64,000 bases of DNA. It comes from Halorhodospira halochloris (GTDB lineage: Bacteria; Pseudomonadota; Gammaproteobacteria; Nitrococcales; Halorhodospiraceae). Below are positions 44,677 to 54,230 of the stretch, in pieces. The first letter of the stretch is position 1. Every line of letters starts with the position of its first letter. The stretch is taken from positions 2,210,501 to 2,274,500 of the forward strand of contig NZ_AP017372.2 in NCBI RefSeq assembly GCF_002356555.2. Direction: 5' to 3'. The notes beneath the pieces are model-generated. The model saw nothing but the letters and a program-made list of their open reading frames with translations, was not told the origin of the DNA and ran no database searches. The position numbers were made by a program, and so were the translations under genes.

Positions 44677-45003
44677 TGCGAGCAGGTATTGACCAACCAA
44701 TATAGGGCTCTTTGCCCTTGACATTTGCCTGTCAACACCACTCAGCCAACTAAGTTATGCACAAGGCTCAATGCTTGCGATTTGGACCAATAATTAGCCT
44801 GTGATAAAGCGCAAGACCCACTTTGTACCCTGAATTACAGTCATAAGTCACTGATTTTAATGCCCCCACTGCCTGCCTGAACAAAAACTATCCAAACCCG
44901 CCAAATGCCCGTTGTGATTAGCCAGATAGAAACTCTCCACAAAGTTTTCCACAGCTTTTGTGGACAACTTCAGTAGCTCTCCCGCCTTCTGATCCACCCT
45001 GCT
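44677..45003 (+). repeat. CRISPR-trailer repeat R1, copy 4
   Basis: About 325 bases matching 26732-27050, directly after the last repeat of array B. DnaA-box-like TTATGCACA (44754-44762) and TTTTCCACA (44945-44953) are conserved. It is cut on the right by the Tn3-type fragment that begins at 45005. Confidence 0.78.
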
Positions 45004-45004
45004 C

Positions 45005-46870
45005 GGGGTACTGCAACAGTTGTGTCACCAGGGGCCATGCCGCTACGCGCCAGAATTCCTTGCCGTGCTCAAGCTGCGGGCCGCGCCCGCAGCCAAGGAT
45101 GTGCTCGATGCCATTGAGGTGCTGCGCGGCATGAACAGCAACAACGCCCGCAAGGTGCCCGCTGACGCGCCAACCGACTTCATCAGGCCGCGCTGGCAAA
45201 AAATAGTCATGACCGACACCGGCATCGACCGGCGTTACTACGAACTGTGTGCATTATCGGAGTTGAAGAACGCGCTACGCTCCGGCGATATCTGGGTACA
45301 GGGGTCACGCCAGTTCAAAAACTTCGACGACTACCTGGTGCCGCCCACGACATTCGCCAGCCTCAAGCAGGCCAGCGAACTGCCGCTGGCCGTGGCCAGC
45401 GACTGCGACCAATACCTGCATGAGCGTCTAACGCTGCTGGAAACGCAGCTCGCCACCGTCAACCGCATGGCGCTGGCCAACGAACTGCCGGACGCTATCA
45501 TCACCGAGTCGGGCCTGAAGATCACACCACTCGATGCGGCGGTGCCCGAGACCGCGCAGGCACTGATCGACCAGACGGCGATGATCCTGCCGCACATTAA
45601 GATCACCGAACTGCTGCTGGAGGTAGACGAGTGGACCGGCTTTACCCGTCACTTCACGCACCTGAAGTCAAACGACCCGGCTAAGGACAAAAAACTGCTG
45701 CTGACCACGATCCTGGCCGACGCGATCAACCTGGGCTTGACCAAGATGGCAGAGTCCTGCCCCGGTACGACATACGCCAAGCTCGCTTGGCTGCAAGCCT
45801 GGCACATCCGTGACGAAACCTACGGGGCGGCATTGGCCGAGCTGGTCAACGCGCAATTAAGACATTCCTTTGCCGAGCACTGGGGAGACGGGACCACATC
45901 ATCGTCGGACGGCCAGAACTTCCGCACCGGTAGCAAAGCTGAGGGCACGGGCCACATCAACCCGAAATACGGCAGCAGCCCCGGGCGAACGTTCTACACC
46001 CACATCTCCGACCAGTACACGCCGTTCCACACCAAGGTAGTAAACGTCGGTGTGCGCGATTCGACCTACGTTCTCGACGGCTTGCTGTACCACGAATCCG
46101 ACCTGCGCATCGAGGAGCACTACACCGATACAGCCGGCTTCACCGATCACGTCTTCGCGCTGATGCATCTGTTGGGCTTCCGCTTCGCGCCGCGCATTCG
46201 CGACCTTGGCGACACCAAACTCTACATCCCGAAAGGCGAAGCTGCCTACGAAGCACTGCATCCAATGATCGGTGGCACACTGAACATCAAGCGCGTCCGA
46301 GCCCATTGGGACGAAATCTTGCGGCTGGCCACTTCAATCAAGCAGGGTACGGTGACGGCTTCGCTGATGCTCAGGAAACTCGGCAGCTACCCACGCCAGA
46401 ACGGTCTGGCTTTGGCGCTGCGCGAGTTGGGACGCATCGAGCGTACGCTGTTCATCCTCGATTGGCTGCAAAGCGTCGAACTGCGCCGCCGCGTGCATAC
46501 CGGACTGAACAAAGGGGAGGCGCGCAACGCGCTAGCCCGCGCGGTGTTCTTTAACCGCCTAGGCGAAATCCGCGACCGCAGTTTCGAGCAGCAGCGCTAC
46601 CGAGCCAGCGGCCTCAACCTAGTAACGGCGGCCATCGTGCTGTGGAACACAGTCTATTTGGAGCGGGCCGCGAACGCTTTGCGTGGTCACGGCCAGACCG
46701 TCGATGACGCCTTATTGCAGTACCTGTCGCCACTGGGCTGGGAGCACATCAATCTGACCGGCGATTACCTCTGGCGCAGCAGCGCCAAGATCGGCGCTGG
46801 CAAGTTCAGGCCGCTACGGGCGTTGCAACTGCCTTAGCGTACGATTTTTTCCGTTTTCTGAGACGACCCC
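45005..46870 (+). mobile_element. Truncated Tn3-family transposon
   Basis: The right end is complete: tnpA runs into a 38-base terminal inverted repeat at 46833-46870, which contains the tnpA stop. The left end is a short GGGGTACTGCAACAGTTGTG terminus related to the GGGGTAGACC family, joined at about 45040 to the interior of tnpA. About 385 N-terminal codons, the resolvase and the true left end are missing. Not autonomous. Confidence 0.8.
45050..46837 (+). pseudogene. tnpA: Tn3-family transposase TnpA, N-terminally truncated
   Basis: About 595 of roughly 980 residues. [20 protein letters not shown] at the start belongs to the middle of TnpA. DDE-region sequences include [40 protein letters not shown] and [13 protein letters not shown]-like text ([20 protein letters not shown]). 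The C-terminus [20 protein letters not shown] is the family signature. The catalytic core is largely present but the DNA-binding N-terminus is gone, so it should not transpose. Confidence 0.88.
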
Positions 46871-46874
46871 TCAT

Positions 46875-47010
46875 TGAGCTGGCGAGCGGCTTCATTGTCG
46901 CAGATGGCATAGGCGATTTCATCCAGTTGCTTGAAGGTCACGCCGGGCTTGAGGTATTGCTCGGCGTTGGCCAGCGACTTCAGCTTTTCGTAGGGCGTCG
47001 CCATATCTTC
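46875..47010 (-). pseudogene. Transposase/integrase C-terminal fragment
   Basis: Minus strand reads KRYRYEDMATPYEKLKSLAN then AEQYLKPGVTFKQLDEIAYA and ICDNEAARQLNE. This resembles the tail of integrase-type transposases (TPYEKLKSL.xA..YLKPG). It is cut by the Tn3 terminal repeat at 46870. Confidence 0.55.
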
Positions 47011-47231
47011 ATAGCGGTAGCGCTTTCGGCGCCGGCCTTTGGTGTTTTTTCTTGAATTATCCGGGACAATGTGAAGGAATAAGGAGCCAAGGAGACTATT
47101 ATGGTTAACCGAACCAACGAACGGGCTGCGGAGGTGTCCATCGAACTGCCACTTGAACAGATGGGCCTGACCAGGACAGGCAAGGCAACGTACATGCAGA
47201 GTGCAGCGATTGATGATAACAGGGCTGGCTT

Positions 47232-48641
47232 ATGACCGTCGTTGTCGCCAGTTGTACCGTTGCCAAGCTTTTTTCAGGTGAGACCTTCGAGGCCAGCGAC
47301 GGTACATTGATCGAGGGCAACCTGCATCTTCCCGAATACCAGCGCCCCTACCGATGGGGGGAGGCCCAAATCAGACGCCTGCTGGAAGACTTACGCCGAT
47401 ATTTTTGCCCGCCTCACCCTGGTTCGTCACCAGCGCACCTGTTTTATCTGGGCAGCATCATCCTGCATCAGGACGGGGAAGGTCGTCTCAACATCATCGA
47501 TGGCCAGCAACGGTTGACGACAATGGCTCTTCTAATGTGGCAGCAGGCGCCCGGCAGTGAACCGAAGTTACGCTATGAGTCGCCACTCAGTCATGCACAG
47601 ATTCGGAAAAACCAAGAGTGGCTGAAACAGCAGGAAAACTGGAACCGGGCGTGGCTGAAGCTAGAACGCATTAACATCACCGTGGTGGTCACCCGTAGCG
47701 AGGACGATGCCTACTGCTTTTTCGAAACCCAGAATACCGGCGGTGTACGCTTGAGCGGGCCAGATATCATCAAGGCCCATCACCTGCGGGCCACACCTCG
47801 CAGCCGGCAGGACCGCTATGCACGTCTCTGGGAGAGCCTCGGCGATCTGAACCCGGTGGTGGATGCGGTGCTCAAGGCTCGCTCTTGGAATGCACTTAAT
47901 TTCCGGCACGTCCCATCCCGCCGCGAGCCGCTCAGTGTACGCGAGACTGTGGTCACGGAGCTGGCTGAGAATACCGGAGAGGGGCACGCCGATGTGGCTT
48001 ATGGTCTAACCGCAACCTCTCGGACCCCGGACGGTGCGGTAGTGCAGGTGGCTCATGCAGACGGATACGCCATGCGCCAGCCCCTCAACGCAGGTATTAA
48101 CTCCATTCACTATCTGGAATATTTTGAGAGCCTTCGCCGAATACTCCTGACTAACCACCGAGAGCCGGATCTAGACTCTTTCCACAACTTCTATCAGGGG
48201 CTGATCGTCGGCCGGCAAGGGTGTAGCTACCTGAAGAAGCTCTACGACAGTTGCTTGCTGCTTTACGCCAGTCATTTCGGGCGGAGCCAACTCTTCGAGG
48301 CTAGCTTACGGCTGTTTCGGGTTGTCTATGCTCCGCGAGTGACCAACGAAAAGACCGTCAAGGAAGCTACAGCTTCCAAATTTGTTCGTGAAAACCCCGT
48401 ATTCGACTGGATACTGATGAGCTACACCCACGAACAATGTATGGAGCGCCTGCGTCTGTTCGAGGTAAAGGTCAGTGCTAAGAACCTTGGCCAGAGTGAT
48501 GATGGTGTCAAAAAACGCTTCGTCCAGGCCGTGAACGAATGGTTCAGTCTGGAGCTGCCAAAGGATCGGATGGCGGAACAATATGACGATGCGCTGCAGA
48601 AAGCGATCAAATCTACGCTGGAGGTGGTGAACCATGGATAA
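47232..48641 (+). CDS. DUF262 protein, first gene of two-gene GmrSD-like unit
   Basis: 469 residues. DUF262 motifs are clear: LHLPEYQRPYRWGEAQIRRL near residue 31, LFYLGSIILHQ near residue 73, the nucleotide-binding IIDGQQRLTTMALL near residue 89, and CFFETQNTGGVRLSGPDIIK near residue 158. No C-terminal HNH (DUF1524) motif is seen, so this is likely the NTP-sensing partner. Its stop lies inside the start of the next gene (ATGGATAA), so the two proteins are made together. The unit sits between two Tn3-type terminal repeats. Confidence 0.88.
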   Translation: MTVVVASCTVAKLFSGETFEASDGTLIEGNLHLPEYQRPYRWGEAQIRRLLEDLRRYFCPPHPGSSPAHLFYLGSIILHQDGEGRLNIIDGQQRLTTMALLMWQQAPGSEPKLRYESPLSHAQIRKNQEWLKQQENWNRAWLKLERINITVVVTRSEDDAYCFFETQNTGGVRLSGPDIIKAHHLRATPRSRQDRYARLWESLGDLNPVVDAVLKARSWNALNFRHVPSRREPLSVRETVVTELAENTGEGHADVAYGLTATSRTPDGAVVQVAHADGYAMRQPLNAGINSIHYLEYFESLRRILLTNHREPDLDSFHNFYQGLIVGRQGCSYLKKLYDSCLLLYASHFGRSQLFEASLRLFRVVYAPRVTNEKTVKEATASKFVRENPVFDWILMSYTHEQCMERLRLFEVKVSAKNLGQSDDGVKKRFVQAVNEWFSLELPKDRMAEQYDDALQKAIKSTLEVVNHG

Positions 48642-50571
48642 TTGTGTTTTGACGCAGGTGCAGGCCCCGGCGGCAATTCTCGACGAGGACATCGCCTTCG
48701 TTATTCCCAGTTACCAGCGCCCGTACGTCTGGCCCGATGACGCGGTAGTGAAGCTGTTTGACGACATTTTCCGCGCATGGCAGTGGGATGCTTGTTCCAA
48801 CTATTACATCGGAACCGTTCTGACCGCGCCGATTTCTCACATTGAAGGTGCTGCCTACGAGCTTATAGACGGCCAGCAACGCATTACCACGCTGATGCTG
48901 ATCGCTCTGGCCTTTCGTGTCACAGGACAGGAGACCGCTCTGAATCCACTGGCCGAACGGGGGAATGCGCCACGCCTGACCTTCGCCATCCGTGAGCAGG
49001 TCCAGGCACTACTGGGCTATTGGTCAGGGCTGGACGGCTACCAGTATCCTGGTGAAGATGCGGTGAAAACAAATCCTTATCTGACACGTCTTGACGACGC
49101 GCTGAATGTGCTAAAGCAGTTGGTAGGTGCCATAGAAAAGGACCGTCGGATCGAGTTGGCTGGTTACATCCATACCAATGTGCAGTGGGTGAATAACACC
49201 ATGCCTGGGAGCATGGACCTGAACCGCCTCTTCGCAACCATGAATACCCGGGGAGTACAGCTGGAACAGTCCGATATCCTGAAATCCATGCTGCTTAGGC
49301 GAATTTCCACGGATAAATCCCGCTACGAAGCCATCTGGCAAGCCTGCGAGCAAATGGACAACTACTTCGAGCGGAACGTCCGGCAGATTTTTGGAGGTAC
49401 CGACTGGTCGGATATGCTCCCAGAGCATTTGCGCCATTTCGACCCAGCGCGTTTTTTGCTGTCCGAGGAGCAAAATCTTGAAGCGGAAAGGCCGGGTTCT
49501 GGGCTCACCATCAGCCAACTGGCAGATAGCTCCTACCCCGATGAGAACGAAGGATCTAGTGCTCTGGATCTGGACGATACGGTCTACTGCCAGTCAATCA
49601 TAGGTTTTCCTCTTCTTCTGATGCACGCACTCCGTATCTACACCGCCCGTTCTGGCTATGCCGACATTGGTGGCCGTCTCCACAGCGAGCGGCTTATCGA
49701 CAGCTTCAGCGTTCTTGTCGACGCATCAGAGACGGAGGTCAAGGAATTTGTAGAATGTCTCTGGGAAGTGCGTTACCAGTTTGATCGCTGGGTCGTGAAG
49801 TGGGTAGAGCGGTCTGATGAGGATGAGAGGCAACTCCGGCTGACGGATATTAACCGCAGCCCGTCGAATGGTAATTGGTATCTAACCCGTAGTGTAAAAA
49901 AGCTCTTCGAGCTAGTACCACTCCAAAGCGTTCGCCACTTCACTGGCGAACACAGTGCCCAATACTGGCTGACTCCGTTTCTCGGGCTTTTGTGCATGGA
50001 AACAAACCCCTCGGAAAACACAGTTCTGGACATTATGGAGCGAATTGATAACCAGCTTTCCCTTGCAGAAGCATCCCAGAAACAAGCAAGTTTTGAGCTG
50101 CTTTCGGGTGATGTCTCTGCCCAACGGTCGGTAGCTGCCATCATTGAATATCTGAAAACCCCCTGCGGAACCAAGTTCGAACACTACTGGTTCCAGAAGC
50201 TGGAATACCTTCTTTGGAAGAGGGATCACAGCCAAGATGAGAAGGTGCTCAATTACCGCATCGTATCACGCAACTCCATTGAGCATGTTTACGCTCAAAA
50301 TGAGGAGTTTAAAAATGAGATGAAGCGGGATTACCTTGATGCTTTTGGGAACTTGGTACTACTCAATCCCAGTGAAAACTCGTCTTACGGCTACCAATCT
50401 GTAAACAAGAAAAAGGCAGACTTTAAGGACAGAAGCCATTATAATGGAAGTTATGACTCACTCAAACTTAAGGAAATATTCTCACTAATGGGCCAAGGCG
50501 AATGGAGTCCCAACCTTGTTGAAGCCCATCAAGAAGCCATGTTTGAGTTAATTTCGTGTCATTACAGCTGA
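48634..50571 (+). CDS. DUF262-DUF1524 (GmrSD-like) nuclease, second gene of the unit
   Basis: 645 residues. N-terminal DUF262: FVIPSYQRPYVWPDDAVVKL near residue 22, YYIGTVLTAP, ELIDGQQRITTLML near residue 75 and LNRLFATMNTRGVQLEQSDI near residue 195 with LKSMLL. C-terminal DUF1524 HNH: SRNSIEHVYAQ near residue 545, FGNLVLLNPSENSSYGYQSV near residue 569. GmrSD-type enzymes use NTP hydrolysis and cut modified DNA. It is homologous to the truncated gene at the start of the window. Both motifs intact, so probably active. Confidence 0.88.
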   Translation: MDNCVLTQVQAPAAILDEDIAFVIPSYQRPYVWPDDAVVKLFDDIFRAWQWDACSNYYIGTVLTAPISHIEGAAYELIDGQQRITTLMLIALAFRVTGQETALNPLAERGNAPRLTFAIREQVQALLGYWSGLDGYQYPGEDAVKTNPYLTRLDDALNVLKQLVGAIEKDRRIELAGYIHTNVQWVNNTMPGSMDLNRLFATMNTRGVQLEQSDILKSMLLRRISTDKSRYEAIWQACEQMDNYFERNVRQIFGGTDWSDMLPEHLRHFDPARFLLSEEQNLEAERPGSGLTISQLADSSYPDENEGSSALDLDDTVYCQSIIGFPLLLMHALRIYTARSGYADIGGRLHSERLIDSFSVLVDASETEVKEFVECLWEVRYQFDRWVVKWVERSDEDERQLRLTDINRSPSNGNWYLTRSVKKLFELVPLQSVRHFTGEHSAQYWLTPFLGLLCMETNPSENTVLDIMERIDNQLSLAEASQKQASFELLSGDVSAQRSVAAIIEYLKTPCGTKFEHYWFQKLEYLLWKRDHSQDEKVLNYRIVSRNSIEHVYAQNEEFKNEMKRDYLDAFGNLVLLNPSENSSYGYQSVNKKKADFKDRSHYNGSYDSLKLKEIFSLMGQGEWSPNLVEAHQEAMFELISCHYS

Positions 50572-50579
50572 ACGGAATT

Positions 50580-50667
50580 GGGGTAGACCCAACAGTCGTG
50601 TCACCAGCCGCCACTTCTCTCAGGGCAGGGCCAGCCGAGTGTTCATGTCGAGTTCGAAACGCCCGTA
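50580..50667 (-). pseudogene. Tn3-family tnpA 3' end, copy 4
   Basis: Begins with GGGGTAGACCCAACAGTCGT, as at 9518 and 52488, and continues into gttcatgtcgagttcgaaac, encoding the NTR/DMN tail on the minus strand. It abuts the 38-base inverted repeat at 50668. Confidence 0.6.
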
Positions 50668-50948
50668 GGGGCCCTCTCAGAAAAAGGAAAAAATCGTACG
50701 CTAAGCATGCGCTGACGCCGGCGTCCAGCGGTACAGCGGCCGAGTGCCTTGGCAACGTGATTGGGCGGCACCCCTCTGGCCAGCAGCTTCTTGACTGACT
50801 CGAACTCGCTGCCTGTCATTTTTGGCTTGCAACTGCCCTTGTGACCGGACTGCTTGGTGACTTTCAGACCGGCGCGAGCAAGTTCAGGCGAATACGGCCG
50901 CTGCAGCTGCCCTAGCGTACGATTTTTTCCTTTTTCTGAGAGGGCCCC
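50668..50948 (+). mobile_element. Miniature Tn3-derived element with resolvase fragment
   Basis: 281 bases bounded by 38-base inverted repeats at 50668-50705 and 50911-50948 that differ at only one or two bases. The interior encodes on the minus strand the C-terminal helix-turn-helix of a Tn3-type resolvase (KMTGSEFESVKKLLARGVPP NHVAKALG), without start or catalytic domain. Size and structure fit Tn3-derived miniature elements (TIMEs), which can be mobilised by a related transposase. No 5-base target duplication was found. Confidence 0.8.
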
Positions 50949-51305
50949 AATGAGATCGCCAACGAGCGAGACAGCTACCAGCAGCGCGCCGAGAAGCTCG
51001 AAGATCAGCTCAAGCAGGAAACGAAAATGCTGCAAAGGAAACTAGACAGCGCCCATCAGGAACGCAACCAAGCAGAACACGAGAGGCATCGGCTCGAAAA
51101 GGACTACGCTAGTCTGCAGAGCCAGGTTGATCGCCATAAGGAGCGGATTGAGCAGTTGCAGGCTGAGGTAATGCAGGAGAGAGAGCGGCACCAAGAGGCA
51201 CAGGAGCTAGCTCGCTACCATCAGGAGCAAAGCCAGGCCTTGATGGAGGTGCTGCGCAGGGGGGATGGCACAGGTGAGGAAATGGAGGGTGGTGGGTATA
51301 GTTGA
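50949..51305 (+). pseudogene. Coiled-coil protein tail (KfrA/TnpT-like), 5' truncated
   Basis: An open frame from the end of the miniature element reads NERDSYQQRAEKLEDQLKQE, then a long heptad-rich region (RHRLEKDYASLQSQVDRHKE, RIEQLQAEVMQERERHQEAQ) and ELARYHQEQSQALMEVLRRG. It resembles the coiled-coil tails of KfrA-like plasmid proteins and TnpT of Tn3-family elements. The N-terminal DNA-binding domain is missing. Confidence 0.6.
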
Positions 51306-51400
51306 GGTGCTTTGTAGGCGCGCGTAAGTTAGCGGATGCATTTGCTGAACCAGAGCGAGGTGTCCGTTACCTTTGAACCACAACAAGGGCTTGGCCCCGG
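51306..51400 (+). repeat. Dispersed 90-base repeat, copy 2
   Basis: Matches 42445-42530. It lies right after the coiled-coil fragment here and just before the Tn3 terminal repeat in copy 1, so it is probably a transposon-derived segment. Confidence 0.45.
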
Positions 51401-51464
51401 CGGAAGTATGCTGAGGTAAGCTGCTAAAATTGGTGTCCGAAATCATTTTGACCAGAACAGAGAT

Positions 51465-52439
51465 ATGTGGCTTTGCTCGCCCACGATCTGCACCGCCGCC
51501 GCTGCAGCGCTACTCGCTCCGGCTTTGGCTGGCCCATCCACGGCTAGCGCGGGGCCGGGAGACCGGGAGCGCGCGCTGCACCGTTACGAGGCGCCAGCGC
51601 AGGTAGAGGTCGTCGGAGGCGTTTACCACGTTCCGGTGAAGCCTGATGAAGCTCTCGCCGAGGTAGCTGAGCGCGAGGGCGTGGGCGTTGAGCGTCTTCG
51701 TGCCGCGAATCCGCACACGGCTACAGAGAACGCATCAGAAAGGGCGCTGCGCATTCCGGCCCGACATGTGCTGCCCGATACGCCGCGCGAGGGTCTGGTC
51801 ATCGACGTCGCCGGCATGCGGCTTTTCCATTATCCCGAAGAGACGGATGCGGTCGAGGTCTTCCCGATCAGCACCGGCCGGGAGGGATGGCCGACGCCCG
51901 TAGCGATGAAGACCGAGGTTGCCGAGAGGCTTGAGAACCCGGCGTGGTATCCGCCGGAATCGATCCGTGACTCACGAGCCGCTAGTGATGAAAGCGGCTC
52001 TTTGCCGCGCATGGTTCCGCCGGGTGCTGAGAATCCGCTCGGGGAACACGTACTTATACTTGAGGTCGACGGCTACCTCGTCCACGGTACTAACGAGCCG
52101 CACAGCATCGGCGAGCGTACCTCGCACGGCTGCGCACGGATGCATCCGCAAGATATAGAGCACCTATTTGAGCGTGTCAAGGCGGGGACACCGGTGCGCT
52201 TCGTCGATCAGCCTTTCCGGATCGGACGCTCGGCGCGGGGCGAGGTTTGGGTCGAGAGCCATCCGTCGGCGCCCGACGGGTCGAATCCGGAGCTTGACCG
52301 GCGTTTCGTCCGCGCCCTGCCTGATATAGCCGGTGAGGGTGTCGCCATCAACGGCGCACGCTTGATCGAAGCGGTGAATGATCAGGACGGCATCGCCGTG
52401 CGTGTTTCTGTAGGCGAAGAGGGCGCCGGGAAGCGCTGA
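51465..52439 (+). CDS. L,D-transpeptidase (YkuD/ErfK type)
   Basis: 324 residues. A hydrophobic N-terminus (AAAAALLAPALAGPSTASA) is a likely signal peptide. A LysM-like segment follows (EALAEVAEREGVGVERLRAA near residue 60). The YkuD domain has VIDVAGMRLFHYP near residue 112 and the catalytic motif HGTNEPHSIGERTSHGCARM near residues 204-223, with the nucleophilic Cys. Such periplasmic enzymes form 3-3 peptidoglycan cross-links or attach lipoprotein to peptidoglycan. It is a housekeeping-type gene, GC-rich and isolated. The usual motif is SHGCIRM. Confidence 0.92.
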   Translation: MWLCSPTICTAAAAALLAPALAGPSTASAGPGDRERALHRYEAPAQVEVVGGVYHVPVKPDEALAEVAEREGVGVERLRAANPHTATENASERALRIPARHVLPDTPREGLVIDVAGMRLFHYPEETDAVEVFPISTGREGWPTPVAMKTEVAERLENPAWYPPESIRDSRAASDESGSLPRMVPPGAENPLGEHVLILEVDGYLVHGTNEPHSIGERTSHGCARMHPQDIEHLFERVKAGTPVRFVDQPFRIGRSARGEVWVESHPSAPDGSNPELDRRFVRALPDIAGEGVAINGARLIEAVNDQDGIAVRVSVGEEGAGKR

Positions 52440-52487
52440 TAGCCTTCCGGGATAACTTCGTTAGGCAGTAAGCGGTCATTCTGACAT

Positions 52488-52560
52488 GGGGTAGACCCAA
52501 CAGTCGTGTCACCAGCCGCCACTTCTCTCAAGGCAGGGGCAACCGAGTGTTCATACAGAT
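52488..52560 (-). pseudogene. Tn3-family tnpA 3' end, copy 5
   Basis: GGGGTAGACCCAACAGTCGT and the following 45 bases match 9518 and 50580; similarity ends near gagtgttcata. Only the extreme end of the element is present. Confidence 0.58.
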
Positions 52561-52622
52561 TCTGATCAAGTTAGCGCACGCTGCTGCTTCTGGCCATGTT
52601 GACGATCTGCGGAGGTAGAGCC

Positions 52623-53555
52623 ATGACGGGCGTACCGCTGCGCATCGCTACCGATAAGCGGCTCGGGGCCTACCACTTCGGACCTGGCCATCCGTTTGGC
52701 CCAGGGCGGATGGCGGCATTCCTCGAGGCGCTCGATGAACTCGAGCTTGCGTATGAGGCGCTGCCGCTAGCGGAGGCTGATACGGCGACGCTGACGCGTT
52801 TTCATGCGCGGGAGTACGTCGAGCGTGTCCAGTCGCTGGCTGGCACGGGTGCGCCGCTGGACCTGGGAGATACGCCGGCCGTGCCCGGGATCGACGGCGC
52901 AGCCAAGCGTGTCGTGGGGACCGTGGCCGCCGCGGTCGACGACTTGCTGGCAGGGCGCGTGCGGCGGGCCTTCGTCCCGATTGCCGGGCTTCACCACGGC
53001 CAGCGCGACCGGGCGAGCGGCTTCTGTGTCTACAACGACTGTGGTGTGGCTCTGGAGACGCTGCTTGCCGCCGGAGTAGCGCCTGTCGCCTACGTGGATA
53101 TCGACGTCCACCACGGCGACGGGGTTTACGATAGCTTCGAGACCGACCCACGGGTGATCTTTGCGGACATCCACCAAGATGGTCGCACGCTATTTCCGGG
53201 CACTGGCGCCGCCGAGGCGCAAGGAAAGGGGGCAGCGCACGGCACGAAGCTCAACGTCCCCCTGCCTCCCGGCGCAGACGACGACGCGTTTGTCGAAGCC
53301 TGGGAGCGCATCGAAGCGCATCTTGAGAGACACCAGCCGAAGGTCATCGTGATGCAGTGCGGTGCCGACGGGCTTGCCGGGGATCCGCTCGCGAGTCTGC
53401 GCTATACGTCGAAGACGCACGCATCGGCGGCACGACGTCTGCGCGTTTTGACTGAACGCTGGGCTGAAGGTCGGTTGTTAGCGCTGGGTGGCGGCGGCTA
53501 CGACTTGTCGAACATCGCTGCAGCCTGGACTGCCGTTGTCCGGGAAATCGCCTGA
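52623..53555 (+). CDS. Histone-deacetylase-family (AcuC/HdaH-like) amidohydrolase
   Basis: 310 residues from the ATG at 52623 (ggaggtag upstream). Zinc-hydrolase motifs: GLHHGQRDRASGFCVYND near residue 121, VDIDVHHGDGVYDSF near residue 158 with the metal-binding Asp/His, QCGADGLAGDPLASL near residue 243 with the third metal ligand Asp, and LALGGGGYDLSN near residue 285. The active-site His-His pair and Tyr equivalents are in place. Substrates are acetylated lysines, polyamines or acetoin-related compounds; unknown here. A 3' fragment of this gene is at 24686-24869. Confidence 0.92.
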   Translation: MTGVPLRIATDKRLGAYHFGPGHPFGPGRMAAFLEALDELELAYEALPLAEADTATLTRFHAREYVERVQSLAGTGAPLDLGDTPAVPGIDGAAKRVVGTVAAAVDDLLAGRVRRAFVPIAGLHHGQRDRASGFCVYNDCGVALETLLAAGVAPVAYVDIDVHHGDGVYDSFETDPRVIFADIHQDGRTLFPGTGAAEAQGKGAAHGTKLNVPLPPGADDDAFVEAWERIEAHLERHQPKVIVMQCGADGLAGDPLASLRYTSKTHASAARRLRVLTERWAEGRLLALGGGGYDLSNIAAAWTAVVREIA

Positions 53556-53682
53556 GGTTGGCACGCGTGGATGTTCCCAGTCGGCTTAGGGGCCGGGAAG
53601 GGGCAACCCAACGGCAGGTGCGCGAAGTCCTCGAATCGGCGGCGGCCTACGCTCGCGTGGGCGCCTATCCGTTGCCACATGC

Positions 53683-54123
53683 TTATCCAGCCAGGTGATG
53701 CGATGCGAGTTTGTGGCTTCGCTCCAAGCGCTCCGCGATCAACAGCCGATGACACTCTGCCGGGTCCCGCTCGTAACAGAGCAGGGCTACCGCCTCGGTG
53801 ACGGCTCGCTCGGCGAGGGAATGGAGAGCGTCCTTGGGCTTCGGTTCTTCCAGATGCGACGCGTAAAGCTGGTAAAAGCGCTGTGCGTCCCCCACCTTGG
53901 CGGCGTCACGGGCGGCTTGGGGGGCGCCGAGGACCGGCCAGCTCTCGTAGCCGATGCCGGCGCCGGGGAGTTCTCTGGCGAGGTGCTTGAAAGCGAATTC
54001 CCGCCGACGGGAGTGGGGGCTGGCCCGAACATCGATGACGGTCGCCACGCTAGCCCTCTGCAGGGTAACGATAAAGGTGTCGAGATCGGTGCGCTCGTAG
54101 CCGGTGGTGTAGAGCGTGTGCAC
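53683..54123 (-). CDS. DUF488 family protein, copy 2
   Basis: 146 residues from a GTG at 54123. Nearly identical to 24995-25435 (TTGYERTDLDTFIVTLQRAS versus TIGYERTYLEAFIATLQRAS). Keeps IDVRASPHSRRREFAFKHLA and the C-terminal CYERDPAECHRLLIAERLE. It lies between the HDAC-like gene (convergent) and msrA (same strand, 108 bases upstream). Confidence 0.88.
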   Translation of the reverse strand: MHTLYTTGYERTDLDTFIVTLQRASVATVIDVRASPHSRRREFAFKHLARELPGAGIGYESWPVLGAPQAARDAAKVGDAQRFYQLYASHLEEPKPKDALHSLAERAVTEAVALLCYERDPAECHRLLIAERLERSHKLASHHLAG

Positions 54124-54230
54124 GATTACCGACTCATGCTGCGTTCTGGTGGCGCTGTGGCAGCACAAAAAAGTGTCGTACGGCGGACGTTGAGAAGCGT
54201 TGCCACCTCACAATATGTCCTTCCCGCTGG

